A DNA stretch of 64,000 nucleotides, from positions 1-64,000 of the forward strand of contig NZ_JABBNI010000013.1 in assembly GCF_012926525.1 (NCBI RefSeq). The letters run 5' to 3'. The stretch's first letter is position 1. Each line of letters opens with the position of its first letter. The notes under the pieces were generated by a model. The model saw only the letters and a list, made by a program, of their open reading frames with translations. It was not told where the DNA came from and searched no databases. The translations under genes were made by a program, and so were the position numbers. The DNA comes from Clostridium muellerianum (lineage in GTDB: Bacteria > Bacillota > Clostridia > Clostridiales > Clostridiaceae). Shown here in pieces: positions 35,904 to 44,920 of this stretch.

Positions 35904-36395
35904 TTGATTAGTATTAAAGAATTTATAGAATGGGCTAAAGCAAGCTGCCGGAACATAAAAGAAAATGAAAAATGTGATGTAAATCTATCTAATGAAGTAA
36001 GAGAAAGATATAAGGCAATACCTTATGAATATTTTGAATTTCTCAAGCAAGTAAAACAGTGTATATCATTTAGTGAAAAAAGCTGGTTTCTATGTGAAGA
36101 AGAATATAATGGGAAATCAGATATTGCACTTAAATGGAATGAGTTTGAAATCTTAAGCTTAGAGGCTGCAGAAGATGATAGGGAATGGAAAAGCGAAATT
36201 GAAAATTGGTGGAATAGATATTTTCCAATACTGATATCGGTAGATAATGAATATTCTTTTTATGCTATAGATATGGAAAGTGAAAATGGAACAATAGTTT
36301 ATGGATGTGAACCAGAATTTGAAGAGGTAGATGTAGTTGCAGATAATTTTATGGAATTTTTGCAGATAATAGTAAACAAGGAAAGGCAGCTATGA
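35904..36395 (+). CDS. SUKH (SMI1/KNR4) protein
   Basis: 163 aa, TTG start after GAGGTG, directly behind the double-SUKH gene and surely co-transcribed. Core features: VRERYKAIPYEYFEFLKQV, KSWFLCEEEY, and PILISVDNEYSFYAIDMESENGTIVYGCEPEFEEVDVVADNF with the acidic binding face typical of the family. Confidence 0.75.
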   Translation: MISIKEFIEWAKASCRNIKENEKCDVNLSNEVRERYKAIPYEYFEFLKQVKQCISFSEKSWFLCEEEYNGKSDIALKWNEFEILSLEAAEDDREWKSEIENWWNRYFPILISVDNEYSFYAIDMESENGTIVYGCEPEFEEVDVVADNFMEFLQIIVNKERQL

Positions 36396-36451
36396 TATTG
36401 TGATTTTAAAGATCCGGCTTTAATTGTATGTAGGCAAAGGAGGGTAATGAG

Positions 36452-36862
36452 ATGTATGCAAAATCATATATAAATAAATTTTTTAACTCAATAGATAAAT
36501 ATGCTTCAAAGGTTGAACTGTTTCGCATTGCTTATGCAGAATTTGAGAAATGCAAAGATCCTTCGCTGCAGTGGATTATTGAATTAAGTGAAATTATGAA
36601 TTGGCAAGCAATGTCTGATAGATCAGGAGTTTTGACATACTATGAGGTATTGAATATTGATTCTAAACAAATATTAATTAATAATTTAAAAGCCAAAAAT
36701 GAAAGTGAAATTCTAAGCAAATATAGTGCAGGTATAAACAATTATAATAATGAAGAAGTAATGGCTGAAATTGACGAGTGGATTACTAAGAATGAAACAA
36801 AAATCTATAAGTATATTGAAGAAATATTAATTACAAATAGAGAATGGTTTTATAAATTATAA
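36452..36862 (+). CDS. Small helical protein, family not recognised
   Basis: 136 aa, all-helical in appearance, acidic at the C-terminus (EVMAEIDEWITKNETKIYKYIEEIL). ATG follows AAAGGAGGG. It resembles DMP19/DUF4375-type small proteins only vaguely. A stop-bounded fragment of about 25 codons, likely another array leftover, lies in the gap before the next gene. Confidence 0.55.
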   Translation: MYAKSYINKFFNSIDKYASKVELFRIAYAEFEKCKDPSLQWIIELSEIMNWQAMSDRSGVLTYYEVLNIDSKQILINNLKAKNESEILSKYSAGINNYNNEEVMAEIDEWITKNETKIYKYIEEILITNREWFYKL

Positions 36863-36985
36863 ACATATTAAAAATTATTGATAAAGATCAGAAAGATTAT
36901 GCAATAAAAATATCAGAATCTATGAATAATTTTATTATTAATGTAAGCAAATAAAAGAATATAAAGTTGATGGAGGATAAATTTA

Positions 36986-37555
36986 ATGCAATCAGAATTT
37001 AATTTTCAAAAATTTAAAGAAGAGGTTATTCTTGCTGTAAAGAAAGCTTTTTTAGAAATTATGGAAGAATATAAAGATTCTACAGTATATGCATTTTCAC
37101 TAACTTGTGATTCAGCTGCTAGATCTATAGGAGTTGTGGCAAATACAAAGGAGTCATTAGAGGAACAAATAGAAGATGAAGAAGATAAGTATTATTATAA
37201 ATTTTGTGAGCAAGAATGGGAAATATGGGATGCTGCAAATGATGAATTTCAGAAGCTTAGGAATATGTTAGTAGAATTTCAAGAAAATAATGAAGATGAA
37301 ATAAGTGATTCGAAAACATGCATGTACACAGAATTTTTTGAGGAATACAGAGAAAAAATTTTCGATACATGTGTACAAGCATTAATAGAAATAAAGGATG
37401 AAGGATTTTTTCAAAATAAGTTTAATAAAGATATCTTTATTAATTTTATGGTGCCTGAGTATTTAGATGAAGAAGATTCAATAAAAATCTTCAGCAAACT
37501 TAATAGCGGAATAATAGTGAAAGAATATAAAGAACATGTAGAGGATTTTATTTAG
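36986..37555 (+). CDS. DUF4303 protein
   Basis: 189 aa. Family pattern: opening helix (FKEEVILAVKKAFLEIMEEY), then VYAFSLTCDSAARSIGVVANTKESLEEQ, KFCEQEWEIWDAANDEFQ, and a helix FDTCVQALIEIKDEGFF. Highly acidic. A paralogue is at 41191. Function of the family is unknown; it recurs in immunity-type arrays. ATG follows TGGAGG. Confidence 0.8.
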   Translation: MQSEFNFQKFKEEVILAVKKAFLEIMEEYKDSTVYAFSLTCDSAARSIGVVANTKESLEEQIEDEEDKYYYKFCEQEWEIWDAANDEFQKLRNMLVEFQENNEDEISDSKTCMYTEFFEEYREKIFDTCVQALIEIKDEGFFQNKFNKDIFINFMVPEYLDEEDSIKIFSKLNSGIIVKEYKEHVEDFI

Positions 37556-37608
37556 CAAATAATCAAATACATATAGGAAGAAGAAGAAATAATTAGGAGA
37601 TGATTTTT

Positions 37609-38256
37609 ATGCTTAAAATCAGTGAAGACGAACAAGAAGTATTCTGGGATAAGATTGTTGATTTAGGTGTTATGGGAAAATTTAAGGATATTTCTATAGA
37701 TTTATATGGCTGTGATACAGCAGGGGTAACAGAAGACATGGCTGAAGAAGAGAAATTATCAAGGATTTCAAAATACTATGGTGAGAGATTTAAAGAGTTA
37801 GAAGCTGATGCTAAGTATATAAATGAGCAATTCTTAATGTGGATTATAACTCATTTATGTGATATAGAATATCCTTTTTGGGAGTTTGGATTTAGAGATA
37901 AAAGCAATAAAAAATATCCAGATTATATAGTTGAAGAGGAAATGAAAAAGTTTGAAGATGAAAATGGAAAAGTAATTCATGACTTAAATAATCCAAGTCC
38001 AGTTTATAAAAAAATACAGGAATACAATGCGTATACCAATAAGGACAATTTAACAAGTTATGAAATTGTAGAAAAATATTTGCCAGTACTTGATTTTAAA
38101 AAGCTTATAGCTACAATTGAAGCTGACAGCCTTGATACTTATGAAGAGAAAATACATTTTCAAGTTAGCAGTGAAGTCTGTGGTGGTATGCTGCTTTGTG
38201 CCACTTATGGAACTATACATGAAAATAACAAATTAGAAGTTACACATAATTGTTAA
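37609..38256 (+). CDS. Acidic protein, family not recognised
   Basis: 215 aa from the ATG at 37609, spaced correctly from TAGGAGATG; the ATG at 37600 is too close to that site. Distinct segments FWDKIVDLGVMGKFKDISIDLYG, LMWIITHLCDIEYPFWEFGF and a C-terminal IHFQVSSEVCGGMLLCATYGTI. No motif recognised. Likely cytoplasmic. Confidence 0.6.
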   Translation: MLKISEDEQEVFWDKIVDLGVMGKFKDISIDLYGCDTAGVTEDMAEEEKLSRISKYYGERFKELEADAKYINEQFLMWIITHLCDIEYPFWEFGFRDKSNKKYPDYIVEEEMKKFEDENGKVIHDLNNPSPVYKKIQEYNAYTNKDNLTSYEIVEKYLPVLDFKKLIATIEADSLDTYEEKIHFQVSSEVCGGMLLCATYGTIHENNKLEVTHNC

Positions 38257-38311
38257 ATAAAGTGGATGTTAAACTTAATATCAATTTCTCTAAATAGATT
38301 GGAGGAAAGAT

Positions 38312-39070
38312 TTGCGTATGGAAAAGTTTAAATTAAATCAATATTTAAGAACAGTTAGGTTATGTATGGAAGATATAGATTCATTTGATATATACCCATT
38401 TTCTTTAGAGGCAGTGAAAAATTTAAATACTTTAGATTTTCACCCAAAAGTAACATTTATTGTAGGCGAAAATGGAACTGGTAAATCAACTATACTTGAA
38501 GCAATAGCGACGGTTTGTGGCTTTAATCCTGAGGGAGGGACAAAAAACTTTACCTTTTCCACAATGAATACTCATTCAGAATTATATAAATATTTAAAGC
38601 TGGTGAAAGGGGTTAAACGTCCAGAAGATGGATTTTTTCTTAGAGCAGAAAGTTTTTATAATGTTGCAACTAATATAGAAGAATTGGATAGAGAAGGTGG
38701 AGGTCCTAAAATCATAGATTCCTATGGAGGAGTTTCACTTCATGAACAATCTCATGGAGAAGCTTTTTTATCATTACTGATAAATAAATTTAGAGGAAAT
38801 AGCTTATATATTTTAGACGAGCCTGAAGCTGCTTTATCACCATCAAGGCAGATGACTATGCTTGCAAGAATACATGAATTAGTTCAGCAGGGTTCCCAAT
38901 TTATAATTGCAACTCATTCTCCTATAGTAATGTCTTATCCTGATTCACTAATATATGAATTAAAAGGCAAATTTAGAAAAGTAGGATATAAAGATACTGA
39001 GCATTTTCAAGTTATGAAGCAATTTGTAAATAATACTGAAAAAATTCTGGATATAATTATGAACCCATAA
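38312..39070 (+). CDS. SMC/ABC-type AAA ATPase (COG3910-like)
   Basis: 252 aa. Walker A GENGTGKST (about 52-60), signature-like segment LHEQSHGEAFLSLL, Walker B YILDEPEAALSP, and switch histidine in FIIATHSP. It is a compact soluble ABC-type ATPase related to RecF/OLD-like proteins, without a membrane partner. Starts with TTG after GGAGGAAAGA (a possible ATG lies two codons later). Among small immunity-type genes it stands out as an enzyme; such ATPases also occur in toxin-antitoxin and defence pairs. Confidence 0.87.
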   Translation: MRMEKFKLNQYLRTVRLCMEDIDSFDIYPFSLEAVKNLNTLDFHPKVTFIVGENGTGKSTILEAIATVCGFNPEGGTKNFTFSTMNTHSELYKYLKLVKGVKRPEDGFFLRAESFYNVATNIEELDREGGGPKIIDSYGGVSLHEQSHGEAFLSLLINKFRGNSLYILDEPEAALSPSRQMTMLARIHELVQQGSQFIIATHSPIVMSYPDSLIYELKGKFRKVGYKDTEHFQVMKQFVNNTEKILDIIMNP

Positions 39071-39114
39071 TTCATTAGGAGATAACACATAATTGTTAAA
39101 CAGAGGAGATAAAA

Positions 39115-39768
39115 ATGGAAATAGAAAGCGTAAAAGTTATTAAAGTTAAAAAAGAATACATGGATTCCATGGAAGGACAAAAGAAATTAGTTAATATTAT
39201 AAATGGTAATATTAGTTGTGAAGAACTAATTGAATATCAAATTAGTGACTACACTATAAGTGAAATTTTTCGTGAGGATTATTATATTAAGAATTACCAG
39301 GATGATAAGGAATATAAAAAAGAAAGAGCTGTTCATGCTTTATTGTTTGGATTAAGTAATTTTAATTATACATATAGTGCCTGGGAGACTGAGATTGGAA
39401 TAGAAAATCCAACAAAAGAACAAATTGCAGAAAGAGTAGTTCAAATGTGGGGTATAGCGCCGGAAGATAAAGAAGAAATTGAAATGATAGCAAATAGTTT
39501 TGCAAATCATGATAATCTTGGCTTAAGATATATGTCGGTAGAAAACATAGAAAGAGTAATTTCTGATTTAGAGCATTTAGATGTATTAAGCATATGCAGA
39601 AGTATAGAAAAAGAACTTAATTTGCAGGGAATTTCTTTTGATGCAATTGCTGAAGGGGATATTGAATTTATAAACTCTTTAAAAGAATTTTTTAAAGAAG
39701 CAATAAAAGATAGTAGTGGTATAGTATATGCTTTAAGTGACAGCTGTGATTTTTGCGAAGAAGATTAA
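39115..39768 (+). CDS. Acidic helical protein, family not recognised
   Basis: 217 aa. Features: repeated acidic helices, a central WETEIGIENPTKEQIAERVVQMWGI, and a Cys-containing tail DSCDFCEED. ATG follows AGAGGAG. It directly follows the ABC-type ATPase and could be its partner, but neither family knowledge nor motif supports this firmly. Confidence 0.55.
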   Translation: MEIESVKVIKVKKEYMDSMEGQKKLVNIINGNISCEELIEYQISDYTISEIFREDYYIKNYQDDKEYKKERAVHALLFGLSNFNYTYSAWETEIGIENPTKEQIAERVVQMWGIAPEDKEEIEMIANSFANHDNLGLRYMSVENIERVISDLEHLDVLSICRSIEKELNLQGISFDAIAEGDIEFINSLKEFFKEAIKDSSGIVYALSDSCDFCEED

Positions 39769-39799
39769 TAAAATTTTATTTAAGGATAGGTGAATAATA

Positions 39800-40582
39800 A
39801 TGAAAAATTCAATTATAGAATTACCAGAAAGCTTAGAAAAATATAGGGATAAAATAGAAAAAACTATAAAGCCATATGTAAAAATAAAATTAAAAGAACA
39901 AGAAACCAAACCTTGGGAAAGTAAATTAGGAGGAAATCCTTATTTAGAAATTGGTATGGAATATCCTAAAGCATCTAATGGAGAATACTTAAGATTATTA
40001 GCTCAAATTAATTTTGAAGAAGTTCCTAAAATAAAATCTTTTCCACAAAAAGGTATATTACAGTTTTTTATATTGCCAGATGATGTATATGGACTCAATT
40101 TTGATGATCCATGTATGCAGGATACATTTAAGGTAATATACATGCCTGATGTTGAAAAAAATGAGAAAAACTTAATAAAAGATTTTTCATTTTTAGGCGA
40201 CCTAGAAGAAGATTGGTATATGCCTTTTGCTAATGAAGGTAAAATGAATTTTTCATTAGAATATATGTCCATGCCTTGGGGAGAATATAGATTTAACAAT
40301 GTGTACAACGATATAAGCCTAACAGATGAAGAAGATGATGATTATATGGAAAAGTTAAATATTGATGGATGTAAAATAGGAGGATATGCTACTTTTACTC
40401 AAGATGACCCAAGAGATGAAGAAGAATTAAATAGTTTTGATACTTTACTTCTTCAGCTTGATTATGAAAAAGAATGTGATTTGATGTTTGGAGATGCAGG
40501 TATTGCAAACTTTTTTATAAATGAGAAGGATTTAAAGAAGCTGGATTTTACTAAAGTTTTGTACAATTGGGATTGCTGTTAA
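39800..40582 (+). CDS. DUF1963 (YwqG-family) protein 2
   Basis: 260 aa. Hallmarks: SKLGGNPYLEIGMEYP, LRLLAQINFEEVP, KGILQFFILPDD, and a C-terminal LLLQLDYEKECDLMFGDAGIANFFIN that matches the gene at 30843. It is longer than that paralogue by about 40 residues in the middle, where it is closer to typical YwqG. ATG follows ATAGGTG. Confidence 0.87.
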   Translation: MKNSIIELPESLEKYRDKIEKTIKPYVKIKLKEQETKPWESKLGGNPYLEIGMEYPKASNGEYLRLLAQINFEEVPKIKSFPQKGILQFFILPDDVYGLNFDDPCMQDTFKVIYMPDVEKNEKNLIKDFSFLGDLEEDWYMPFANEGKMNFSLEYMSMPWGEYRFNNVYNDISLTDEEDDDYMEKLNIDGCKIGGYATFTQDDPRDEEELNSFDTLLLQLDYEKECDLMFGDAGIANFFINEKDLKKLDFTKVLYNWDCC

Positions 40583-40614
40583 TAAAATAGTATTATTAAA
40601 GTGAAGGTGATTTT

Positions 40615-41061
40615 ATGAGATATAAAGAAGAAATTAGTTTTTTAGAAAGAGTGGAAGATAAAAAAGAGTTTGAAATGAACAGTCGTGAAAAGTGGAAAGA
40701 TATACAAATAAAGGAATTAGTTGACCAGCACTTAGGCATACCTCAGGATTATTTGGATTACCTTAAAGAAATAGGAACAGGATCTTTTAGGGAATGTCAA
40801 TTTGTAGTTCATGGAGCTTTAGAAACTATAGAGGATCTTACAGGGTATGACTTGTATGATTTGGAGAATAAGAAATTTTTAGTTTTTGGAGATAACTATA
40901 GTGGAGATTTTTCAGGATTTCTTATTGAAGAAGAGTGGAAAGTTGCTGAGTTTTGGCATGATTGTGAAGAACTACATGTTTGTGGACAAACCTTTCAACA
41001 ATATATAAGAGAACAAATGTTGATGGATGAGAATGGCGAGGATACAAGAGAGAAATTTTAA
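40615..41061 (+). CDS. SUKH (SMI1/KNR4) protein
   Basis: 148 aa. LGIPQDYLDYLKEIGTGSFRECQFVVHG and LVFGDNYSGDFSGFLIEEEWKVAEFWHD are classical SMI1/KNR4 segments. Paralogous to the protein at 41879 (shared MRY start, DYLKEIG/EYLSEIG, GSF, EEW/ENW). ATG follows GAAGGTGAT. Confidence 0.85.
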   Translation: MRYKEEISFLERVEDKKEFEMNSREKWKDIQIKELVDQHLGIPQDYLDYLKEIGTGSFRECQFVVHGALETIEDLTGYDLYDLENKKFLVFGDNYSGDFSGFLIEEEWKVAEFWHDCEELHVCGQTFQQYIREQMLMDENGEDTREKF

Positions 41062-41190
41062 GAAAGAGATTGCAAGGATGAATATAGAGTAATTCATCCT
41101 AGCAATTTTGATGAGGAATTTACTTTGTAATTATGCTTTGTAGATAGAAATTTTAAGGGAAATAATAATTTAGAACTGGAGAAGTGAAAA

Positions 41191-41760
41191 ATGGAGGTTA
41201 ATTACTCAGAATTAAAGAAAAAAATCGTTGAATTTGCAAAGATTGAGGTTCTTAATTTTTTGAAGCAGAATCCTGGAAATACATATAAAGCTTTTGGTTT
41301 TGATGTAAGTGGTTTTTACGGCACTATTAATTTGTGCTTAGAGACAGAGGAACATTTTGATAGTGCCTTTGAAAAAGCATTTAAAAACTATGATAATATT
41401 TCTAGCTTAGCTAAGAAGCTAATGAATAGAGAGGATAATGCATTAAACAGTGCTTATATTCCTGTAGAATGGTCTCATGCTGATTTTGCTTCTGAAAATT
41501 ATGCAGAAAATGATTATTTTGGAGAAGGAAAATATGAGATATTGATGGAAGATGAGGATTGGAGTTTCAAGTTACTTAATATATTTTCACAAGCTCTTAT
41601 TGAATTTTTAGATACTGAAGAATATCATTTAATACCAAAAGCTAGAGACTTTAAAGTGGTTTGTATGGATTTCGATGAAGCTAATGTTAGAGAGAGTGCT
41701 GAAAGAATGCTTATGATATCAAGTAATCCTGTATTTAAAATATTTAATTGTAAGGATTAA
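41191..41760 (+). CDS. DUF4303 protein 2
   Basis: 189 aa, same length and layout as the paralogue at 36986: first helix, TYKAFGFDVSGFYGTINLCLETEEHFD, variable acidic middle, and SFKLLNIFSQALIEFLDTEEY. ATG follows CTGGAGAAG. The 130-nt gap before it holds a short open fragment (ending NFDEEFTL) with no start, probably another gene tail. Confidence 0.75.
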   Translation: MEVNYSELKKKIVEFAKIEVLNFLKQNPGNTYKAFGFDVSGFYGTINLCLETEEHFDSAFEKAFKNYDNISSLAKKLMNREDNALNSAYIPVEWSHADFASENYAENDYFGEGKYEILMEDEDWSFKLLNIFSQALIEFLDTEEYHLIPKARDFKVVCMDFDEANVRESAERMLMISSNPVFKIFNCKD

Positions 41761-41878
41761 AATTATAATAAGTTATTAATTTAAGGAATATTTAATAAGT
41801 TTGGACCTTATTAGGAGTTTTACATTTGGAAAGAACTTAATAAATTAAAGAAATAAGATTTAAAGAGATGGTGATATT

Positions 41879-42364
41879 GTGAGATATGAAAGAGAACTTG
41901 AAGCATTAAAATATATAGACCAATTAGATGCTCAACTAATTTCACATAAAGAAGAAAGAGAATTGTACTCTAAAAAGCAGATAGAGGAACTGCAAAAAGA
42001 ATACTCTCAAGTTCCTAAGGAGTATCTTGAGTATCTTTCAGAAATAGGAGCAGGAAGTTTTGGAAAAGAGTTTTGCACTATTTTTGGAGATCTATGTGAA
42101 ATTGAGGATTTTTATGATGAGAGTCTTTTAGAATTTTTGAATTTTGAAGAGAGGGTATTACAATTTGGGTGTGATCCTTCTGATAAAGCTTTAGTTTTTC
42201 TAATTGATGAGAATTGGGAAGTAGGAGAAATTTGGGATGATGATTTAGGGAGTATATATAGAACCGGAAAAACATTTTATGATTATATTTCTGAAATAGT
42301 AGATTGTCTTTACAAAGCCCAAAGAAAGAGCAATCTTATTGCTGAAGGCAAAAGGCAAAAATAA
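41879..42364 (+). CDS. SUKH (SMI1/KNR4) protein
   Basis: 161 aa with GTG start after AGAGATGGTG. Core: VPKEYLEYLSEIGAGSFGKEFCTIFG, then LQFGCDPSDKALVFLIDENWEVGEIWDDD. Close paralogue of 40615, with a basic C-terminal tail (KAQRKSNLIAEGKRQK) that its relative lacks. Confidence 0.85.
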   Translation: MRYERELEALKYIDQLDAQLISHKEERELYSKKQIEELQKEYSQVPKEYLEYLSEIGAGSFGKEFCTIFGDLCEIEDFYDESLLEFLNFEERVLQFGCDPSDKALVFLIDENWEVGEIWDDDLGSIYRTGKTFYDYISEIVDCLYKAQRKSNLIAEGKRQK

Positions 42365-42458
42365 GGATTAACTGCGAATAGAAGATGATGAAAATGCCTG
42401 AAATATCTTTAAAATATTTTAAATTAATTTAAAGTATTAATGTTACAAGGGAGAGATA

Positions 42459-42881
42459 ATGGGAGAGAATTTAAAAAGTGATGTAATTAATACTGCAGAA
42501 AGTTTTACTAGAAATTTTTCTAATAAGGGAAATTTTGATTACAGTGTAGAAAGCCTGATAAAAGTAGAAGATTTGCTGGATGAATTGAGCAAATTTGAAC
42601 TTGGTGAGAATAATTTGTATTCTGTATCTTCTATGGTGGGAAGCTACATTCTTGAGGTAGCAAGGAGAAACTATGGAGGAGAATATTATTGGATTCAAGA
42701 AAATGAACAGCCAATTCTTGTAACTGGGAAACCTGATTTTGATGTCTCAATATATGCTTTTCAAAAAGTAAAAGATAGATTAATAAATGGAGAAGAAGAT
42801 AATATAATGTTTTATTTTAAAGGTTATATAGAGGCAGTTGAGAGAGGTAGAAAAACTGGGGATTGTATTACTATTGTATAA
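42459..42881 (+). CDS. Small immunity-like protein, family not recognised
   Basis: 140 aa. YSVSSMVGSYILEVARRNYGGEYYW followed by DFDVSIYAFQKVKDRLINGEEDNIMFYFKGYI is a pattern I have seen in uncharacterised bacterial proteins (helix with GGEW-like turn, then a domain of about 40 residues), but I cannot name the family. ATG follows AAGGGAGAG. Confidence 0.55.
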   Translation: MGENLKSDVINTAESFTRNFSNKGNFDYSVESLIKVEDLLDELSKFELGENNLYSVSSMVGSYILEVARRNYGGEYYWIQENEQPILVTGKPDFDVSIYAFQKVKDRLINGEEDNIMFYFKGYIEAVERGRKTGDCITIV

Positions 42882-42900
42882 TTTCAGCTTTTAGAAAGGG

Positions 42901-42929
42901 TTGACACATATTAAAAGCAGCGTTATTCA
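42901..42929 (+). promoter_or_regulatory. Probable sigma-A promoter before the ankyrin gene
   Basis: TTGACA (42901-42906), 17-bp spacer, TATTCA (42924-42929). It is one of few good promoter matches inside the long co-oriented array, so the genes from 43016 or 43159 may be a separate transcript. A short open fragment (ending HIVGEEILS, to 42992) overlaps it. Confidence 0.45.
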
Positions 42930-43015
42930 AGATGTTGTGTTTCAAAATAATATGTATTATATACACATTGTTGGAGAAGAAATTTTATCTTAAATATCAA
43001 AGCAAAATTTAAGAA

Positions 43016-43144
43016 ATGAACAAGCATTTTATTAAGTGCGATATAATAGGAAATACCTTATGGATATATAATACGGAACTTATTAGTATGGTTGATGAAG
43101 AAGTTTTAGAGCCAATGAAAAAACAAGAAATTAGTATTGAATAG
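43016..43144 (+). CDS. Very small ORF or gene tail before the ankyrin gene
   Basis: 42 codons (MNKHFIKCDIIGNTLWIYN..., ending KKQEISIE), with AATTTAAGAA instead of a good ribosome site. Likely the remnant of an immunity-type protein; a real micro-protein is possible. Confidence 0.3.
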   Translation: MNKHFIKCDIIGNTLWIYNTELISMVDEEVLEPMKKQEISIE

Positions 43145-43158
43145 GAAGGGGTTAAAAA

Positions 43159-43941
43159 ATGAATTTAAATAAGGAAAAAATAGAAAAATGCAATGACCCT
43201 AGTGAACTTGGAGATATGCTTAGAGAGTCAGCAGAAAAAGGAGAACTAGATTTAGTTAAGTTAATTATAAGTAAAGACATGGTAGATATAAATTATAATG
43301 GTGCTGATAAAGTATTTGTATGTAAACCTACTCCGCTTCAATGTGCTGTAATAGGAGGAAATTTAAATATTGTTAAACTTCTACTGCAAAATGGTGCAGA
43401 TGTATCAATAACAGACAAATGGGGATATAGACCTTTTAATGAAGCGATAGAAGCAAGTAATGATAGGTGGTGTCATAGACTTTATAATGAATCAGCAGGA
43501 AAAGATGATAAGGAAATACTTAAGCTTATTAAAAGCTGTGAACCTAAAGAATGGCATCAGCGTGAATGGTGTATTGAAAGATTAAAAAAATTAGGATTGC
43601 CAAATGATGCTATTGAATTTCTAGGTTCTGAAAATAGAAAGATAGATTTGCAGGAATCTGAATGGACAAACTATGTTGAATTTTATGCACTTGATGAGGT
43701 AAGAACATTTAAGTGGAAGGACATGACTTTTATTGATTTAGTATACGATGTAGATGATTATGATAATATTGGTGTACTTTCATGGATACCAGAACATAAA
43801 AGCTTTGCATGTTTAGACATGGAACATGGAATGTTTGGTTTTATTAAAGAAATGACCTGGAGTGAATTTATGAAAAATCCTACTAAGTTTATTGATGGAT
43901 CTTTATCCTGGGAATTTTTTGACTTGGATGATGAAGAGTAG
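43159..43941 (+). CDS. Ankyrin-repeat protein with C-terminal immunity-like domain
   Basis: 260 aa. Ankyrin repeats at about residues 15-110 (KGELDLVKLIISKDMVDINYNG; TPLQCAVIGGNLNIVKLLLQNGADVSITDKWGYRP). The C-terminal half (YVEFYALDEVRTFKWKDMTFIDLVYDVDD, then GVLSWIPEHKSFACLDMEHGMFGFI) is a beta-rich domain whose sequence pattern recalls SUKH-type proteins. Such fusions occur in immunity repertoires. ATG follows GGAAGGGG. Confidence 0.75.
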   Translation: MNLNKEKIEKCNDPSELGDMLRESAEKGELDLVKLIISKDMVDINYNGADKVFVCKPTPLQCAVIGGNLNIVKLLLQNGADVSITDKWGYRPFNEAIEASNDRWCHRLYNESAGKDDKEILKLIKSCEPKEWHQREWCIERLKKLGLPNDAIEFLGSENRKIDLQESEWTNYVEFYALDEVRTFKWKDMTFIDLVYDVDDYDNIGVLSWIPEHKSFACLDMEHGMFGFIKEMTWSEFMKNPTKFIDGSLSWEFFDLDDEE

Positions 43942-43999
43942 TTTGTAATCATTTTAATATGTTTTGTGTTTTGAGTACATTGAAAGGAGTGAACGTTTT

Positions 44000-44770
44000 A
44001 TGAAAGAATACATAGTAGATAATATGAAAAACAAGATGAGATATCATGACTTACCTGGTGAAGATACACCTATATTATTTATTCATGGCTTGGGCTGTGC
44101 TGGATCATTTGATTATCCTGAAGTAGCAGCACAAACTGATTTAATAAATCACAGACGAATATTAATAGATTTGATTGGCAGTGGATTTAGTGATAAACCA
44201 GACAATTATTTATACACTGTAAAAGAACATGCAAATTATTTGTATAATTTTGTGCAGGATTTAAAGCTTTCTAAGTTTATTATTTTCGGTCATAGTTTAG
44301 GTGGTGCTATTGCACTTGAACTTGCTAATAAATGTAAAGATAATATTGAGGCAATTATTCTTAGTGAAGCTAACTTAGATAAAAGTAATAAAGGTTCATC
44401 AACTTATGAATTTGGAACTTATCAGGAAGAAGATTTTGTAAATGGAATATTTGATGAAATTGTCAATGAGAATTCAAGTGAAAATTCTATGTGGGCAGCC
44501 ACATTGTCAGTTTGGTCTTCTACAGCAGCTAGTAGAATTTCAAAGTCAGCAGTTGAGGGAGCAGAACCATCATGGCGTGAAATACTATATTCATTGAAAT
44601 GTAAAAGGACATTCATTTTTGGTGAAAGATCTTTACCAGATAATGACCAAACTGAACTTAAGAAACAGATGATAAATATTGAAATTGTAAAATCAGCAGG
44701 ACATTCTATGGCTTGGGAAAATCCAAAGGGATTGGCAGAGGCAATTAAGAAGGGAATTCTTTATGCGTGA
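44000..44770 (+). CDS. Alpha/beta hydrolase
   Basis: 256 aa. Oxyanion motif FIHGLGCAGSFDY, nucleophile elbow GHSLGGAIALELA (Ser about residue 101), and final His in GHSMAWENP. ATG at 44000 follows GAAAGGAGTG. Esterase, peptidase or lactonase type; substrate unknown. Its presence in the array breaks the run of immunity-type proteins. Confidence 0.88.
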   Translation: MKEYIVDNMKNKMRYHDLPGEDTPILFIHGLGCAGSFDYPEVAAQTDLINHRRILIDLIGSGFSDKPDNYLYTVKEHANYLYNFVQDLKLSKFIIFGHSLGGAIALELANKCKDNIEAIILSEANLDKSNKGSSTYEFGTYQEEDFVNGIFDEIVNENSSENSMWAATLSVWSSTAASRISKSAVEGAEPSWREILYSLKCKRTFIFGERSLPDNDQTELKKQMINIEIVKSAGHSMAWENPKGLAEAIKKGILYA

Positions 44771-44920
44771 CAATTATAGATTTTAAAAATAGATTCATGT
44801 TTAATTCCTAATAATATAGAAAAAAGTTACAATGAGTAATTAATATAAATTTCAAGTTAAGTATTATAAAGAGTAAATTATTTAAAAAGGAATAAAACAA
44901 TTTTTAAGAGGAGATTATAT

